Assembly: GCF_024363565.1 (NCBI RefSeq)
Contig: NZ_JAJEKE010000002.1
Span: 124,001 to 188,000, forward strand
Reading direction: 5' to 3'
DNA from: Lutispora saccharofermentans
Lineage (GTDB): Bacteria; Bacillota; Clostridia; Lutisporales; Lutisporaceae
Length of the DNA stretch: 64,000 bases
The stretch's first letter is position 1. Each line of letters begins with the position of its first letter. A model generated the notes under the pieces. That model was not told the origin of the DNA, made no database searches, and worked only from the letters and a program-made list of their open reading frames with translations. This document shows, piece by piece, positions 9,106-16,889 of this stretch. Position numbers and translations under genes: made by a program.

Positions 9106-9963
9106 TTGAAGGGAATTATATTAGCCGGAGGGAGCGGAACGCGTTTATATCCTATTACAAAATCTATTAGCAAACAGATTGTGCCGATATATGATAAACC
9201 CATGATCTACTACCCACTATCTGTATTGATGCTGGCCGGAATTAGAGAAGTGCTAATTATATCTACGCCTAGAGATTTGCCAATGTACAAAGAACTTTTA
9301 GGTGATGGAATTCAACTAGGTATGCACTTTTCTTATGCAGTACAGGCTGAGCCCAACGGTATCGCAGAAGCCTTCATAATAGGGGAGAAATTTATTAACA
9401 ATGAATCGGTTGCTTTAATTTTGGGAGACAATGTTTTCTATGGCTACGGTTTTTCTGCTATGCTGCATGAGGCTTCTAACTTGAAGGAAGGAGCATACAT
9501 CTTTGGGTATTATGTAAATAATCCTGGAGCATATGGAGTAGTTGAGTTTGATGCTCAATGGAATGTACTGTCTATAGAAGAAAAGCCTAAAATGCCTAAA
9601 TCAAACTATGCAGTTCCGGGACTATACTTTTATGATAAATATGTAGTGGAGATTGCCAAAAATCTGAAACCATCAGCTAGAGGCGAATTAGAGATAACAG
9701 ATTTAAATAGAAAATATCTGGATAATAAAAGCTTAAGGGTTAAGCTTTTAGGTAGAGGATTTGCATGGTTGGATACCGGCACCCACGATGCACTCTTAGA
9801 AGCAAGTAATTTTGTTCAAACAGTCCAAAAAAGACAAGGGCTTTATGTTGCATGCATTGAAGAAATTGCTTACCGCAACGGGTTTATTTCGAAAGAACAA
9901 CTGCAATCATTAGCAGAGCCTTTGGCAAAGACTGAATATGGCAAATATTTAATGACAATATAA
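9106..9963 (+). CDS. rfbA: Glucose-1-phosphate thymidylyltransferase
   Basis: The 285-residue RmlA begins at TTG 9106 with GAGGG 7 bases upstream, encoding [31 protein letters not shown] and LGDNVFYG are canonical. It makes dTDP-glucose for the downstream steps. It is the last gene of the glycan operon; immediately after it lies a structured dispersed repeat rather than a plain terminator. Confidence 0.95.
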   Translation: MKGIILAGGSGTRLYPITKSISKQIVPIYDKPMIYYPLSVLMLAGIREVLIISTPRDLPMYKELLGDGIQLGMHFSYAVQAEPNGIAEAFIIGEKFINNESVALILGDNVFYGYGFSAMLHEASNLKEGAYIFGYYVNNPGAYGVVEFDAQWNVLSIEEKPKMPKSNYAVPGLYFYDKYVVEIAKNLKPSARGELEITDLNRKYLDNKSLRVKLLGRGFAWLDTGTHDALLEASNFVQTVQKRQGLYVACIEEIAYRNGFISKEQLQSLAEPLAKTEYGKYLMTI

Positions 9964-9966
9964 GTT

Positions 9967-10145
9967 TTTATCACTGAACTAATCCGCCCTAAGACCCCCA
10001 TACCCCAGGGCACCTTCTCTTGCCCCATAGGGCAATTCACCTTGCCTCTGTAGGCGGCGGGTTTCAAAGGGCGGCTAAGTCCAGCATGGACTCGGCTAAC
10101 ATTCAGTGGGGGCTTCCATCCCCCTCTGAATGAAGTCTCGTTCAA
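9967..10145 (+). repeat. Structured dispersed repeat, copy A (179 nt)
   Basis: The element begins TTTATCACTGAACTAA and ends GAAGTCTCGTTCAA. Copies B (18533-18666, inverted) and C (50815-51008) share both ends and most of the body; 41132-41186 is a remnant. Visible helices are TGAAC with GTTCA closing the element, CCGCCCT with AGGGCGG, a GTCC...GGAC hairpin, and a hairpin with CATTCAG arms near the 3' end. The interior (CAGGGCACC...GGCAATTCACC) is present in A and C but absent from B. There is no ORF. It may be a non-coding mobile or regulatory RNA element; see findings. Confidence 0.85.
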
Positions 10146-10174
10146 AGTTAAAGATAAGTTCAAAGGAGGACAAT

Positions 10175-10543
10175 ATGGGAAAATACCATGAAGTAATAGA
10201 AAAGTCTTTACAACTGCTGGAGACAACAGAAGAAGGGCTTATCTATATACAAAAACAATTGGAAGAGCTGCGCTATGAAGAAGCTTTCATCGTCTTAAAA
10301 GACGTAATGGAAGCCATAGCTAGTATTGAAGATGCCATATATCCCATGAAGGATAGACTGCCGGAAAATGATATAGACATTTTAGCAGTCTCCCTAAGAG
10401 AAAGCATGAATAAGGCGATAAGCAGTTATGAACAGGGCAAAGAGGCAGATTTGAAAAAGCAAATATCAGGAAATATTCTTCCATCATTTAAGAATTGGAG
10501 AGAAGAAATCAAGAGGATATTTGTACCTTATATTGTTTCATAA
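10175..10543 (+). CDS. Hypothetical helical protein, motility-associated by context
   Basis: The 122-residue protein starts at ATG 10175 behind AAAGGAGGA (10163-10170). An in-frame upstream ATG lies inside the repeat and has no ribosome site. It is predicted largely alpha-helical, with a pattern such as SLQLLETTEEGLIYIQKQLE. There is no signal peptide or recognised motif. It is followed by a YjfB-like motility gene and sits near flagellar genes, so a flagellar accessory role is possible but unproven. Confidence 0.7.
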   Translation: MGKYHEVIEKSLQLLETTEEGLIYIQKQLEELRYEEAFIVLKDVMEAIASIEDAIYPMKDRLPENDIDILAVSLRESMNKAISSYEQGKEADLKKQISGNILPSFKNWREEIKRIFVPYIVS

Positions 10544-10602
10544 TAAATATGCCTTAAAACGGATGATAGGAGAGATTTTATTTAGTAAAAGGAGATGATC
10601 AT

Positions 10603-10800
10603 ATGGACATAGCGGCATTAGCATCAGCAATGAATCATTCGGCTATAAAGCAGCAGGCAAGTATTTCAGTGCTGAAAATGACAATGGAGCAGGCCAAGGT
10701 GCAAGCTGCAGATTTAAATCAAATGCTGGAGCAGACTGTGAAAGCAATGGAATTGTCGGTGAATCCGAATTTAGGACGAAATGTAGATATAAGATTATGA
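10603..10800 (+). CDS. YjfB-family putative motility protein
   Basis: This is a 65-residue protein. The N-terminal MDIAALASAMN, the central helix with MTMEQAKVQAADLNQ and the C-terminal LSVNPNLGRNVDIRL (the NPNLG element) fit the YjfB family of small motility-associated proteins in Firmicutes. The biochemical role of the family is not established. The start has AAAGGAGATG upstream. Its neighbours are small unknown genes before the flagellar cluster. Confidence 0.75.
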   Translation: MDIAALASAMNHSAIKQQASISVLKMTMEQAKVQAADLNQMLEQTVKAMELSVNPNLGRNVDIRL

Positions 10801-10850
10801 TATTTCTATAAGCTGCATAATAGGTCTATTGGAAAGGAGAAGTTATTTCA

Positions 10851-11252
10851 ATGAAGATAAGAGAAATAATGAGAACACCTGTAATAGCTGTAAAGCCTAG
10901 TGATACTGTTGACAAGGTTTTAGAAATAATGAACAGGGAAAAAATCCATGGAACTCCTATTGTCAATGAAAATAATAATCTTCTGGGAATAATAGTAAAG
11001 GCGGATATCCATCGCTTCCTAATGGAGCCGGGGCATTATAAAAGCTGTCCTGTAGAATGGGTGATGACAAAAGAAGTGGTGAAGGCTCAGGCAGATGAAG
11101 AAATTATAGAGGTAGCCAAAAAATTAAGGAGCAAAGATGTTATCGCATTGCCTATAGTAGAGGGAAATGTCCTGGTGGGTCTTGTATCCATTGAGGATAT
11201 TGTTGATTATTTTTTAGAATCCAATAAACAAAAAAATCCTGCTGGATCGTAG
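10851..11252 (+). CDS. CBS-domain pair protein
   Basis: The 133-residue protein consists of two tandem CBS domains: residues 1-60 (MKIREIMRTPVIAVKPSDTV, GTPIVNENNNLLGIIVKADI) and about 70-128 (VEWVMTKEVVKAQADEEI, ALPIVEGNVLVGLVSIEDI). Such Bateman modules bind adenine nucleotides or related ligands and act as sensors. No catalytic domain is attached. The RBS AAAGGAG lies 10 bases upstream. The stop codon falls inside the stem of the downstream terminator. Confidence 0.85.
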   Translation: MKIREIMRTPVIAVKPSDTVDKVLEIMNREKIHGTPIVNENNNLLGIIVKADIHRFLMEPGHYKSCPVEWVMTKEVVKAQADEEIIEVAKKLRSKDVIALPIVEGNVLVGLVSIEDIVDYFLESNKQKNPAGS

Positions 11253-11264
11253 CAGGATTTTTTT
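11235..11264 (+). terminator. Intrinsic terminator after CBS gene
   Basis: The inverted repeat AATCCTGCT / AGCAGGATT is followed by a run of seven T. It overlaps the last codons of the CBS gene. Confidence 0.9.
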
Positions 11265-11315
11265 GTCCCTTATGGTACAATATAGCTAATATATAAATAA
11301 AATCGAGGTGATTTT

Positions 11316-12722
11316 ATGGGCAGCATATCTGCTTTTTATACCATGCCCCATCCTCCCATAGTTATCCCGGAGATTGGCCGGGGAGAGGAAAAAAAGATAA
11401 GAGCGACTTTTGATGCATTTGATAAAGCAGCAGCGGAGATAGCATCTTTGGATGCAGATACAATAATTATAGTGACTCCTCATGGGCCTGTGTTTAGCGA
11501 TGCGGTGGCTTTGACCTATGATAACAGCATAAAGGGAACCTTGGGGAAATTCAGCGCTCCTCAAGTAGCATTTAAGGAAGAAATAGACATATACCTTACT
11601 GAGAAAATAATAGAGATGGCAGAAGAAGAAGGCATTATGACAGCGGAGATAACCAAAAACTCTGCAAAGCGATACGGAATAGGTTATGAGCTGGATCATG
11701 GTGCTATGGTGCCTCTATATTTTATCAACAAAAAGCTTTCCGGCTATAAACTGGTGCATATAACCTATGGTATGCTCCCTAAGATACAGCTATATAAATT
11801 TGGCATGTGCATAAGAAAAGCTGTAGAGGAGAGCGATTCCAAAGCTGTATTTATCGCAAGCGGAGACTTGTCTCATAAGCTTAGGGCTGAAGGCCCCTAT
11901 GGCTATACATCGGAAGGCGAAGCCTTTGACAGAGAGATCATATCCTTGCTGCAGGCGGGAGATGTTCAGGGAGTATTCAATATGGACTGCAATATTGTAG
12001 AAAAAGCTGCTGAGTGCGGCCTTCGTTCATATTACATAATGCTTGGCGCTATGGACGGCTATAATATCAAAGGGCATCTTTTATCCTATGAAGGCACCTT
12101 TGGAGTAGGCTACGGAGTCATGAGCTTTTCTCTTGAAGCTTCCGATACAGATATGTACAATGCTTTGCTTGAGTCGGGCAAAAGAAGATTCAGTGAGAAA
12201 ATAAATAATTCGGACCCATATGTAAGGCTTGCTCGTGAAAGCCTCACCCATTATTTGCTTTATGATAAATATATTGATTATAGGCCTGCTTATGTGACAG
12301 AGGAGATGAAAAACACCAAAAGAGGAGTCTTTGTATCTTTGAAAAAGGAGGGCCAGCTGAGAGGCTGTATAGGTACCATCTTTCCTGTGACAGAAAATAT
12401 TGCTGAGGAGATTATAAGGAATGCTGTGGAGGCAGGAACCCAGGATCCGAGGTTCAGCCCTGTAGCAGAAGCCGAACTGGAGGAGATAGATTTTTCTGTA
12501 GATGTGCTGACTGAAGCCCAAAAGGCTTCAAAGGAAGAACTGGATCCCCAAAAGTACGGCGTAATAGTCAGATGGAGGGGAAGGACAGGATTGCTGCTTC
12601 CTGATCTGGAAGGTGTAGATACTGTGGAGGAGCAGCTTGACATAGCCTTGCGGAAGGCAGGCATACCGAATGGAGCAGATTATTCCATCGAAAAATTCGA
12701 GGTGATAAGGCATAAGGAGTGA
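11316..12722 (+). CDS. AmmeMemoRadiSam system proteins B and A fused (MEMO-like + AMMECR1 domains)
   Basis: The 468-residue fusion has two parts. Residues 1-265 are a MEMO/LigB-like domain (AFYTMPHPPIVIPEIGRG, VTPHGPVFSD, ELDHGAMVPLYF, IASGDLSHKL). Residues 290-468 are an AMMECR1 domain (PYVRLARESLTHYL, GVFVSLKKEGQLRGCIGT). The partner radical-SAM gene lies at 15552, so the full three-part set is present. The biochemical function of the system is not established. An unrelated GGDEF-EAL gene now separates the two genes. The C-terminus KFEVIRHKE is duplicated as non-coding DNA before the radical-SAM gene. Start ATG 11316 has GAGGTG upstream. Confidence 0.9.
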   Translation: MGSISAFYTMPHPPIVIPEIGRGEEKKIRATFDAFDKAAAEIASLDADTIIIVTPHGPVFSDAVALTYDNSIKGTLGKFSAPQVAFKEEIDIYLTEKIIEMAEEEGIMTAEITKNSAKRYGIGYELDHGAMVPLYFINKKLSGYKLVHITYGMLPKIQLYKFGMCIRKAVEESDSKAVFIASGDLSHKLRAEGPYGYTSEGEAFDREIISLLQAGDVQGVFNMDCNIVEKAAECGLRSYYIMLGAMDGYNIKGHLLSYEGTFGVGYGVMSFSLEASDTDMYNALLESGKRRFSEKINNSDPYVRLARESLTHYLLYDKYIDYRPAYVTEEMKNTKRGVFVSLKKEGQLRGCIGTIFPVTENIAEEIIRNAVEAGTQDPRFSPVAEAELEEIDFSVDVLTEAQKASKEELDPQKYGVIVRWRGRTGLLLPDLEGVDTVEEQLDIALRKAGIPNGADYSIEKFEVIRHKE

Positions 12723-12724
12723 TT
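12692..12724 (+). repeat. Duplicated segment, copy 1 (end of AMMECR1 coding sequence)
   Basis: The 32-base stretch ending ATAAGGCATAAGGAGTGATT recurs at 15518-15549 with three differences. Here it encodes the authentic C-terminus KFEVIRHKE and stop. Confidence 0.9.
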
Positions 12725-12746
12725 ATTTTCACTTCCTTATTTTTTT
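12714..12746 (+). terminator. Intrinsic terminator overlapping the end of the AmmeMemo gene
   Basis: AAGGAGTGA pairs with TCACTTCCTT (one bulged base), followed by ATTTTTTT. The left arm is also the AAGGAG that in the second copy (15531-15549) serves as ribosome site for the radical-SAM gene. Confidence 0.7.
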
Positions 12747-12941
12747 ACTCTGATGACAGAGAATAAATAGAACTGGTGAGAATCTTTAGAATTGATTTTA
12801 AATTACGACAATATAAGCATTGTAGAAATTTACCGAATTTAGTAGAATGAATATAAAGCGGGTACAGGGTTAGCAATGTTACAGCGCATCAGCAAGTACG
12901 GATTTGATATATAGCATAAGAATAGGGAAGGGGAAGTCTTT

Positions 12942-15506
12942 ATGAATATTGAGAAATTTTTTAAAAGAGTTATCGAGGTGCTGCCTGATCCTATTTTTGC
13001 TATAGATAAGGATGGAAAGATAATATTATGGAATAGTGCGATGGAAAGGCTTACAAGAGTAAAGAGAGAAGGAGTATTGGGCAAAGGAGACTATGCACAT
13101 TCAGAAATATTTTACGGATATAAAAGACCGACACTCATAGACCTGGTGCTAAAGCCGGATGAAGAAGCGGAGAAAAGATATTATACAGGTTTCCTGCGAA
13201 ATGTAGAAGGTGCTGTAGAAGGTGAGACATTCAGTTCAAAATTGGATTACTATGACTGGGGGAAAGCGGTGCCTATTTTTAATGATGAGGGAGAAATTGA
13301 AGCGGTAGTATCTATATCAAGAGATATAAGCGAAAATATAAAGTTTCAAAAACAACAGGATATATTGCTTAAAAGGTATGAGACTCTTTTTGTCAATAGC
13401 CCCGATGGAATCGCATGTTTTGATAAGGACCACACCGTATTTGATGTTAACGAAAGCTTTTTGAGGATTTTCGGATATACGAGAGAAGAATGTATAGGAA
13501 GGAACCTTGATGATCTGGTGGTGCCGAGAAAGTTAAAAGAAAAAGCGGTGCAAATGACCGAAGAGTTGTTTGAAAAGGGCATAGTAGATTTTGAAGACGT
13601 AAGATATACAAAGACGGGAGCTCCTATCGTAGTCAATATCAGGGCTATTCTTATGAAGGTAAAAGATGAACTGCTGGGAGGCTATGGTATATATACGGAT
13701 GTCACTGAAAGGGCAAGGTATAAGGAAGATCTGGAGTCGACCAATGTGGAGCTGGAGGCCACCATAGAACAGCTGGTATCCAATGAGGAAGAGTTGAGAG
13801 CTCAATATGATGAGATACAAGAGTATTCGGAAAAGAATGAAGAGTTAAGGCAAAAATATGAAATAGCTATTGAAGCAACCGGCAGCTTCATATGGGAGAT
13901 AAACACCAGGAAAAAAACAATAGAATTTTCAAAGAATTTTGTGGACTTAGTTGGTTATAAAGCCATTCAAAAGGAGAGCATCTATGAGATAATCGATGAA
14001 GTCGTTCATGAAGAGGATAAAAGCTCGCTGATCCATGAGATCGATAGATGCATTGATGGGACAAGAGAGGAAATCGATACACAGATCAGAATCATTGACA
14101 AAGATGATGAGATCCACTGGTATATGATAAGAGGCAAGGGGATCAAAGGCAAGAGAGATAGGATCAATGCTCTGCATGGAGTGTTGATTGATATCACTGA
14201 GATGAAGCATAAAGAAGAGTATATAGAATTCTTGGCAGTTTATGATCCTTTAACGGGACTTTATAATAGAAGGAAGCTTACAGAAATATTGATGAAGGAG
14301 CTGGGGAATAATAAAAAGGGAGCTCTGCTTTTGCTGGATATAGACGACTTCAAAAATATAAACGATATTTTGGGGCATGTTTATGGAGATGAATTGCTGA
14401 AACGCTTTGCAGCATTGCTCAAGGAGTGGGCCGCTGAAAACACAATTCCCTTTAGATTTGGGGGAGATGAATTCCTTATTCTTATCAGAGAAGAGGCGCC
14501 TCATAGGATTGCAGAGTACGCTCAGAATTTGAAAAATATTGTCAGGGACAGAATCATTGTGGACAATATGGAAAACGGCATAACCGTGACCATGGGCATA
14601 GTTCAATACCCCGGTGATGGAAACGGCATCGATGAGCTTCTGAGCAAAGCGGATATCGCGATGTATAGCGCTAAAAAATCAGGCAAGAACAGATACTTAT
14701 TCTTTGATGAAAAGATGAAGGAGAAATTCAATGATAAGATCAATATAGAGAACGCATTGAGAAAAGCTCTTAGGAATGAAGACTTTTTATTGCTTTACCA
14801 GCCTATAATAGAAACAAGGACAGGGTATATTTCTTCTTTTGAAGCTCTTTTGCGAATAAGGGGCAATGATATTTCTCCTGAGGAATTCATACCTATAGCA
14901 GAGGAAACAGGGCTTATATTGCCCATAGGCAAATGGGTGATAAAAGAAGCGGTAAAGCAGATAAGCATATGGGCTGAAAAAGGTCATAGACCATTGCCCG
15001 TATCTATAAACTTATCTCCAAGACAGTTTTATGATGCCAGTCTTGTTGAATATATCAGCAAAATATTAGAGGATTATGGCGTAGACCCTTCGCTGCTGGA
15101 AATAGAAATAACGGAAAATACTTTTGCAGAGAAAAAACATGAAATAATAAATATTCTAAATAGGTTAAAAGCTTTGGGAGTAGTGATTTCCCTGGATGAT
15201 TTCGGGACAGGCTATTCTTCTTTGAATTACCTTACTTTTATGCCCATAGATAAAATAAAGCTGGATAAAAGTCTCAAGGATAAATTTATAGAATTGGAAA
15301 GCATAAAGATAATGGGCAGACTGATAGCGCTCGTACATGGATTGAATCTGAAAGTGGTTACTGAAGGCGTAGAGGAGATAGAGGAATTCAAAAGGATGAA
15401 AAGAGCCGGAAGCGATTATCTTCAGGGGTACTTATTCAGCAAGCCTATAAAGCAGGAAGAAGTCGAAAAGATCTTCAATAAGAATTATATGGATTTGCTG
15501 TCCTAG
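12942..15506 (+). CDS. PAS-PAS-PAS-GGDEF-EAL cyclic-di-GMP enzyme
   Basis: The 854-residue cytosolic protein has no membrane segment. PAS 1 spans about residues 5-125, PAS 2 about 140-265 (FVNSPDGIACFDKD) and PAS 3 about 310-425, followed by GGDEF at about 430-590 (FRFGGDEFLIL intact, no RxxD inhibitory site visible). EAL spans about 605-850 (SSFEALLRIR, NLSPRQF, EITEN, DDFGTGYSSLNYL, KLDKS, TEGVEE, QGYLFSKP). The key EAL residues are present, so hydrolysis of c-di-GMP to pGpG is likely. GGDEF may be active or may be a GTP-binding regulator. It interrupts the AmmeMemoRadiSam pair and probably entered as an insertion. Confidence 0.92.
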   Translation: MNIEKFFKRVIEVLPDPIFAIDKDGKIILWNSAMERLTRVKREGVLGKGDYAHSEIFYGYKRPTLIDLVLKPDEEAEKRYYTGFLRNVEGAVEGETFSSKLDYYDWGKAVPIFNDEGEIEAVVSISRDISENIKFQKQQDILLKRYETLFVNSPDGIACFDKDHTVFDVNESFLRIFGYTREECIGRNLDDLVVPRKLKEKAVQMTEELFEKGIVDFEDVRYTKTGAPIVVNIRAILMKVKDELLGGYGIYTDVTERARYKEDLESTNVELEATIEQLVSNEEELRAQYDEIQEYSEKNEELRQKYEIAIEATGSFIWEINTRKKTIEFSKNFVDLVGYKAIQKESIYEIIDEVVHEEDKSSLIHEIDRCIDGTREEIDTQIRIIDKDDEIHWYMIRGKGIKGKRDRINALHGVLIDITEMKHKEEYIEFLAVYDPLTGLYNRRKLTEILMKELGNNKKGALLLLDIDDFKNINDILGHVYGDELLKRFAALLKEWAAENTIPFRFGGDEFLILIREEAPHRIAEYAQNLKNIVRDRIIVDNMENGITVTMGIVQYPGDGNGIDELLSKADIAMYSAKKSGKNRYLFFDEKMKEKFNDKINIENALRKALRNEDFLLLYQPIIETRTGYISSFEALLRIRGNDISPEEFIPIAEETGLILPIGKWVIKEAVKQISIWAEKGHRPLPVSINLSPRQFYDASLVEYISKILEDYGVDPSLLEIEITENTFAEKKHEIINILNRLKALGVVISLDDFGTGYSSLNYLTFMPIDKIKLDKSLKDKFIELESIKIMGRLIALVHGLNLKVVTEGVEEIEEFKRMKRAGSDYLQGYLFSKPIKQEEVEKIFNKNYMDLLS

Positions 15507-15517
15507 CTTCTACTGTG

Positions 15518-15549
15518 AAATTTGAGATCATAAGGCATAAGGAGTGATT
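15518..15549 (+). repeat. Duplicated segment, copy 2 (relic of a second AMMECR1 gene end)
   Basis: This stretch matches 12692-12724 with three differences. Read in the homologous frame it gives KFEIIRHKE and stop. The changes are one synonymous (TTC/TTT) and one conservative codon (GTG/ATC), as if it once evolved as coding DNA. It now lies between the GGDEF-EAL stop and the radical-SAM start and supplies that gene's AAGGAG. Confidence 0.85.
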
Positions 15550-15551
15550 CT

Positions 15552-16406
15552 GTGATAAAGGATGCACGATTTTGGGAGAAGCATGATGATAGAATAAGAT
15601 GCTTTTTATGTCCTCATAACTGTGTCATATCGCAGGGCAAGTTCGGCTTGTGCTCTGTTAGAATTAATGCGAATAATGCTCTCAAGACTATAAACTATGG
15701 AGAGATAACAGCCATAGCCATGGACCCTATAGAAAAGAAGCCTTTGTATCGCTTTGAGCCGGGAAGGAAAATACTATCTGTGGGCAGCTTCGGCTGCAAC
15801 TTTTCTTGTGATTTTTGCCAAAATTATTCGATAGCTCATTACAGAGCCGAGAGCAGGTATATATCACCGGATGAGCTGGCAGAGCTTTGCAGATCTACGG
15901 AGGACAATATAGGCCTTGCCTTTACCTACAATGAACCATCCATATGGTATGAATATGTGTATGATGCTTCAAGGCTGCTGAAGGAAAGGTATCCTGAGTT
16001 CAAGGCGGTTCTGGTGACCAACGGATATATTCAGACAGAGCCGCTGTTAAAGCTTCTGCCCTATGTGGATGCCATGAATATTGATTTAAAGGCCTTCAAT
16101 AAGGGTTATTACAAGAATATATGCGGCGGAGATATAGAGCATGTGAAAAGAACCATAGAAGAGTCCCATGATAAATGTCATGTAGAAATAACTACGCTTT
16201 TGGTCAGCGGCCTCAATGATTCGCCAGAAGAAGTAGCAAGTATAGCTTCTTATTTAGCAAGTCTGGATAGGGATATTCCTCTTCACCTGTCCCGGTATTT
16301 CCCAACCTACAAGATGACTCTGCCCCCCACGGATATAGATGTGATGCTAAAAAGCAGGGATATCGCCAGGCAATATCTGAATCATGTATATTTGGGAAAT
16401 ATGTAA
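15552..16406 (+). CDS. amrS: AmmeMemoRadiSam system radical SAM enzyme
   Basis: The 284-residue radical SAM protein has a zinc-type N-terminus IRCFLCPHNCVISQGKFGLC and the cluster motif CNFSCDFCQNY (CxxxCxxC). MNIDLKAFNKGYYKNICGG and HLSRYFPTYKM are typical of the AmrS family, which resembles pyruvate-formate-lyase activases. It starts with GTG 15552 behind AAGGAG. Its partner gene lies at 11316. The substrate of the system is not established. Confidence 0.92.
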   Translation: MIKDARFWEKHDDRIRCFLCPHNCVISQGKFGLCSVRINANNALKTINYGEITAIAMDPIEKKPLYRFEPGRKILSVGSFGCNFSCDFCQNYSIAHYRAESRYISPDELAELCRSTEDNIGLAFTYNEPSIWYEYVYDASRLLKERYPEFKAVLVTNGYIQTEPLLKLLPYVDAMNIDLKAFNKGYYKNICGGDIEHVKRTIEESHDKCHVEITTLLVSGLNDSPEEVASIASYLASLDRDIPLHLSRYFPTYKMTLPPTDIDVMLKSRDIARQYLNHVYLGNM

Positions 16407-16419
16407 ATTATGCTAAAGA

Positions 16420-16467
16420 AAATCCTTTATTATTACGATATATATTAATAAAGGATTTAATTTTTTT
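16420..16467 (+). terminator. Intrinsic terminator after amrS
   Basis: AAATCCTTTATT pairs with AATAAAGGATTT around an AT-rich loop, followed by AATTTTTTT. It separates amrS from the flagellar operon. Confidence 0.85.
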
Positions 16468-16485
16468 CCATGGAGGGAGATAATT

Positions 16486-16884
16486 GTGAGAATTGAGTCT
16501 GTGGCGAATATTTCGCCTATGCAGACAACTGGTAGTATCAGCAGCGAAGTGAGAAAAAATGCGAGCAATGTACAGGCAATAAGCAGCAATAGCAACAATC
16601 AGAAGGATAACTACAGCTATCAGGAATTGTCTCAAAAAACAAAATATGAGCTTTCTATTGATGAATCCGTATGGATAAACATGATAGAAAGGGCTAACAA
16701 AGCCATTACCGGTGCCACCTGCAGCTTTGAGTATTCAATACATGAAAGCACAAAACAGATCATGGTGAAGGTTATCAATAGAGATACGAAAGAGATTATA
16801 AGGGAAATTCCACCGGAAAAGATACTTGATATGGTAGCCAAGATGTGGGAGATGGCAGGTATCTTGGTGGATGAAAGGAGGTAG
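16486..16884 (+). CDS. flaG: FlaG-family flagellar protein
   Basis: The 132-residue protein has a variable Ser/Asn-rich N-terminus (residues 1-50). Its C-terminal FlaG core reads FEYSIHESTKQIMVKVINRD and IREIPPEKILDMVAKMWEM. FlaG proteins influence filament length and are typically encoded just before fliD, as here (5 bp upstream). The GTG start 16486 has TGGAGGGAG upstream. Confidence 0.88.
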   Translation: MRIESVANISPMQTTGSISSEVRKNASNVQAISSNSNNQKDNYSYQELSQKTKYELSIDESVWINMIERANKAITGATCSFEYSIHESTKQIMVKVINRDTKEIIREIPPEKILDMVAKMWEMAGILVDERR

Positions 16885-16889
16885 ATATT

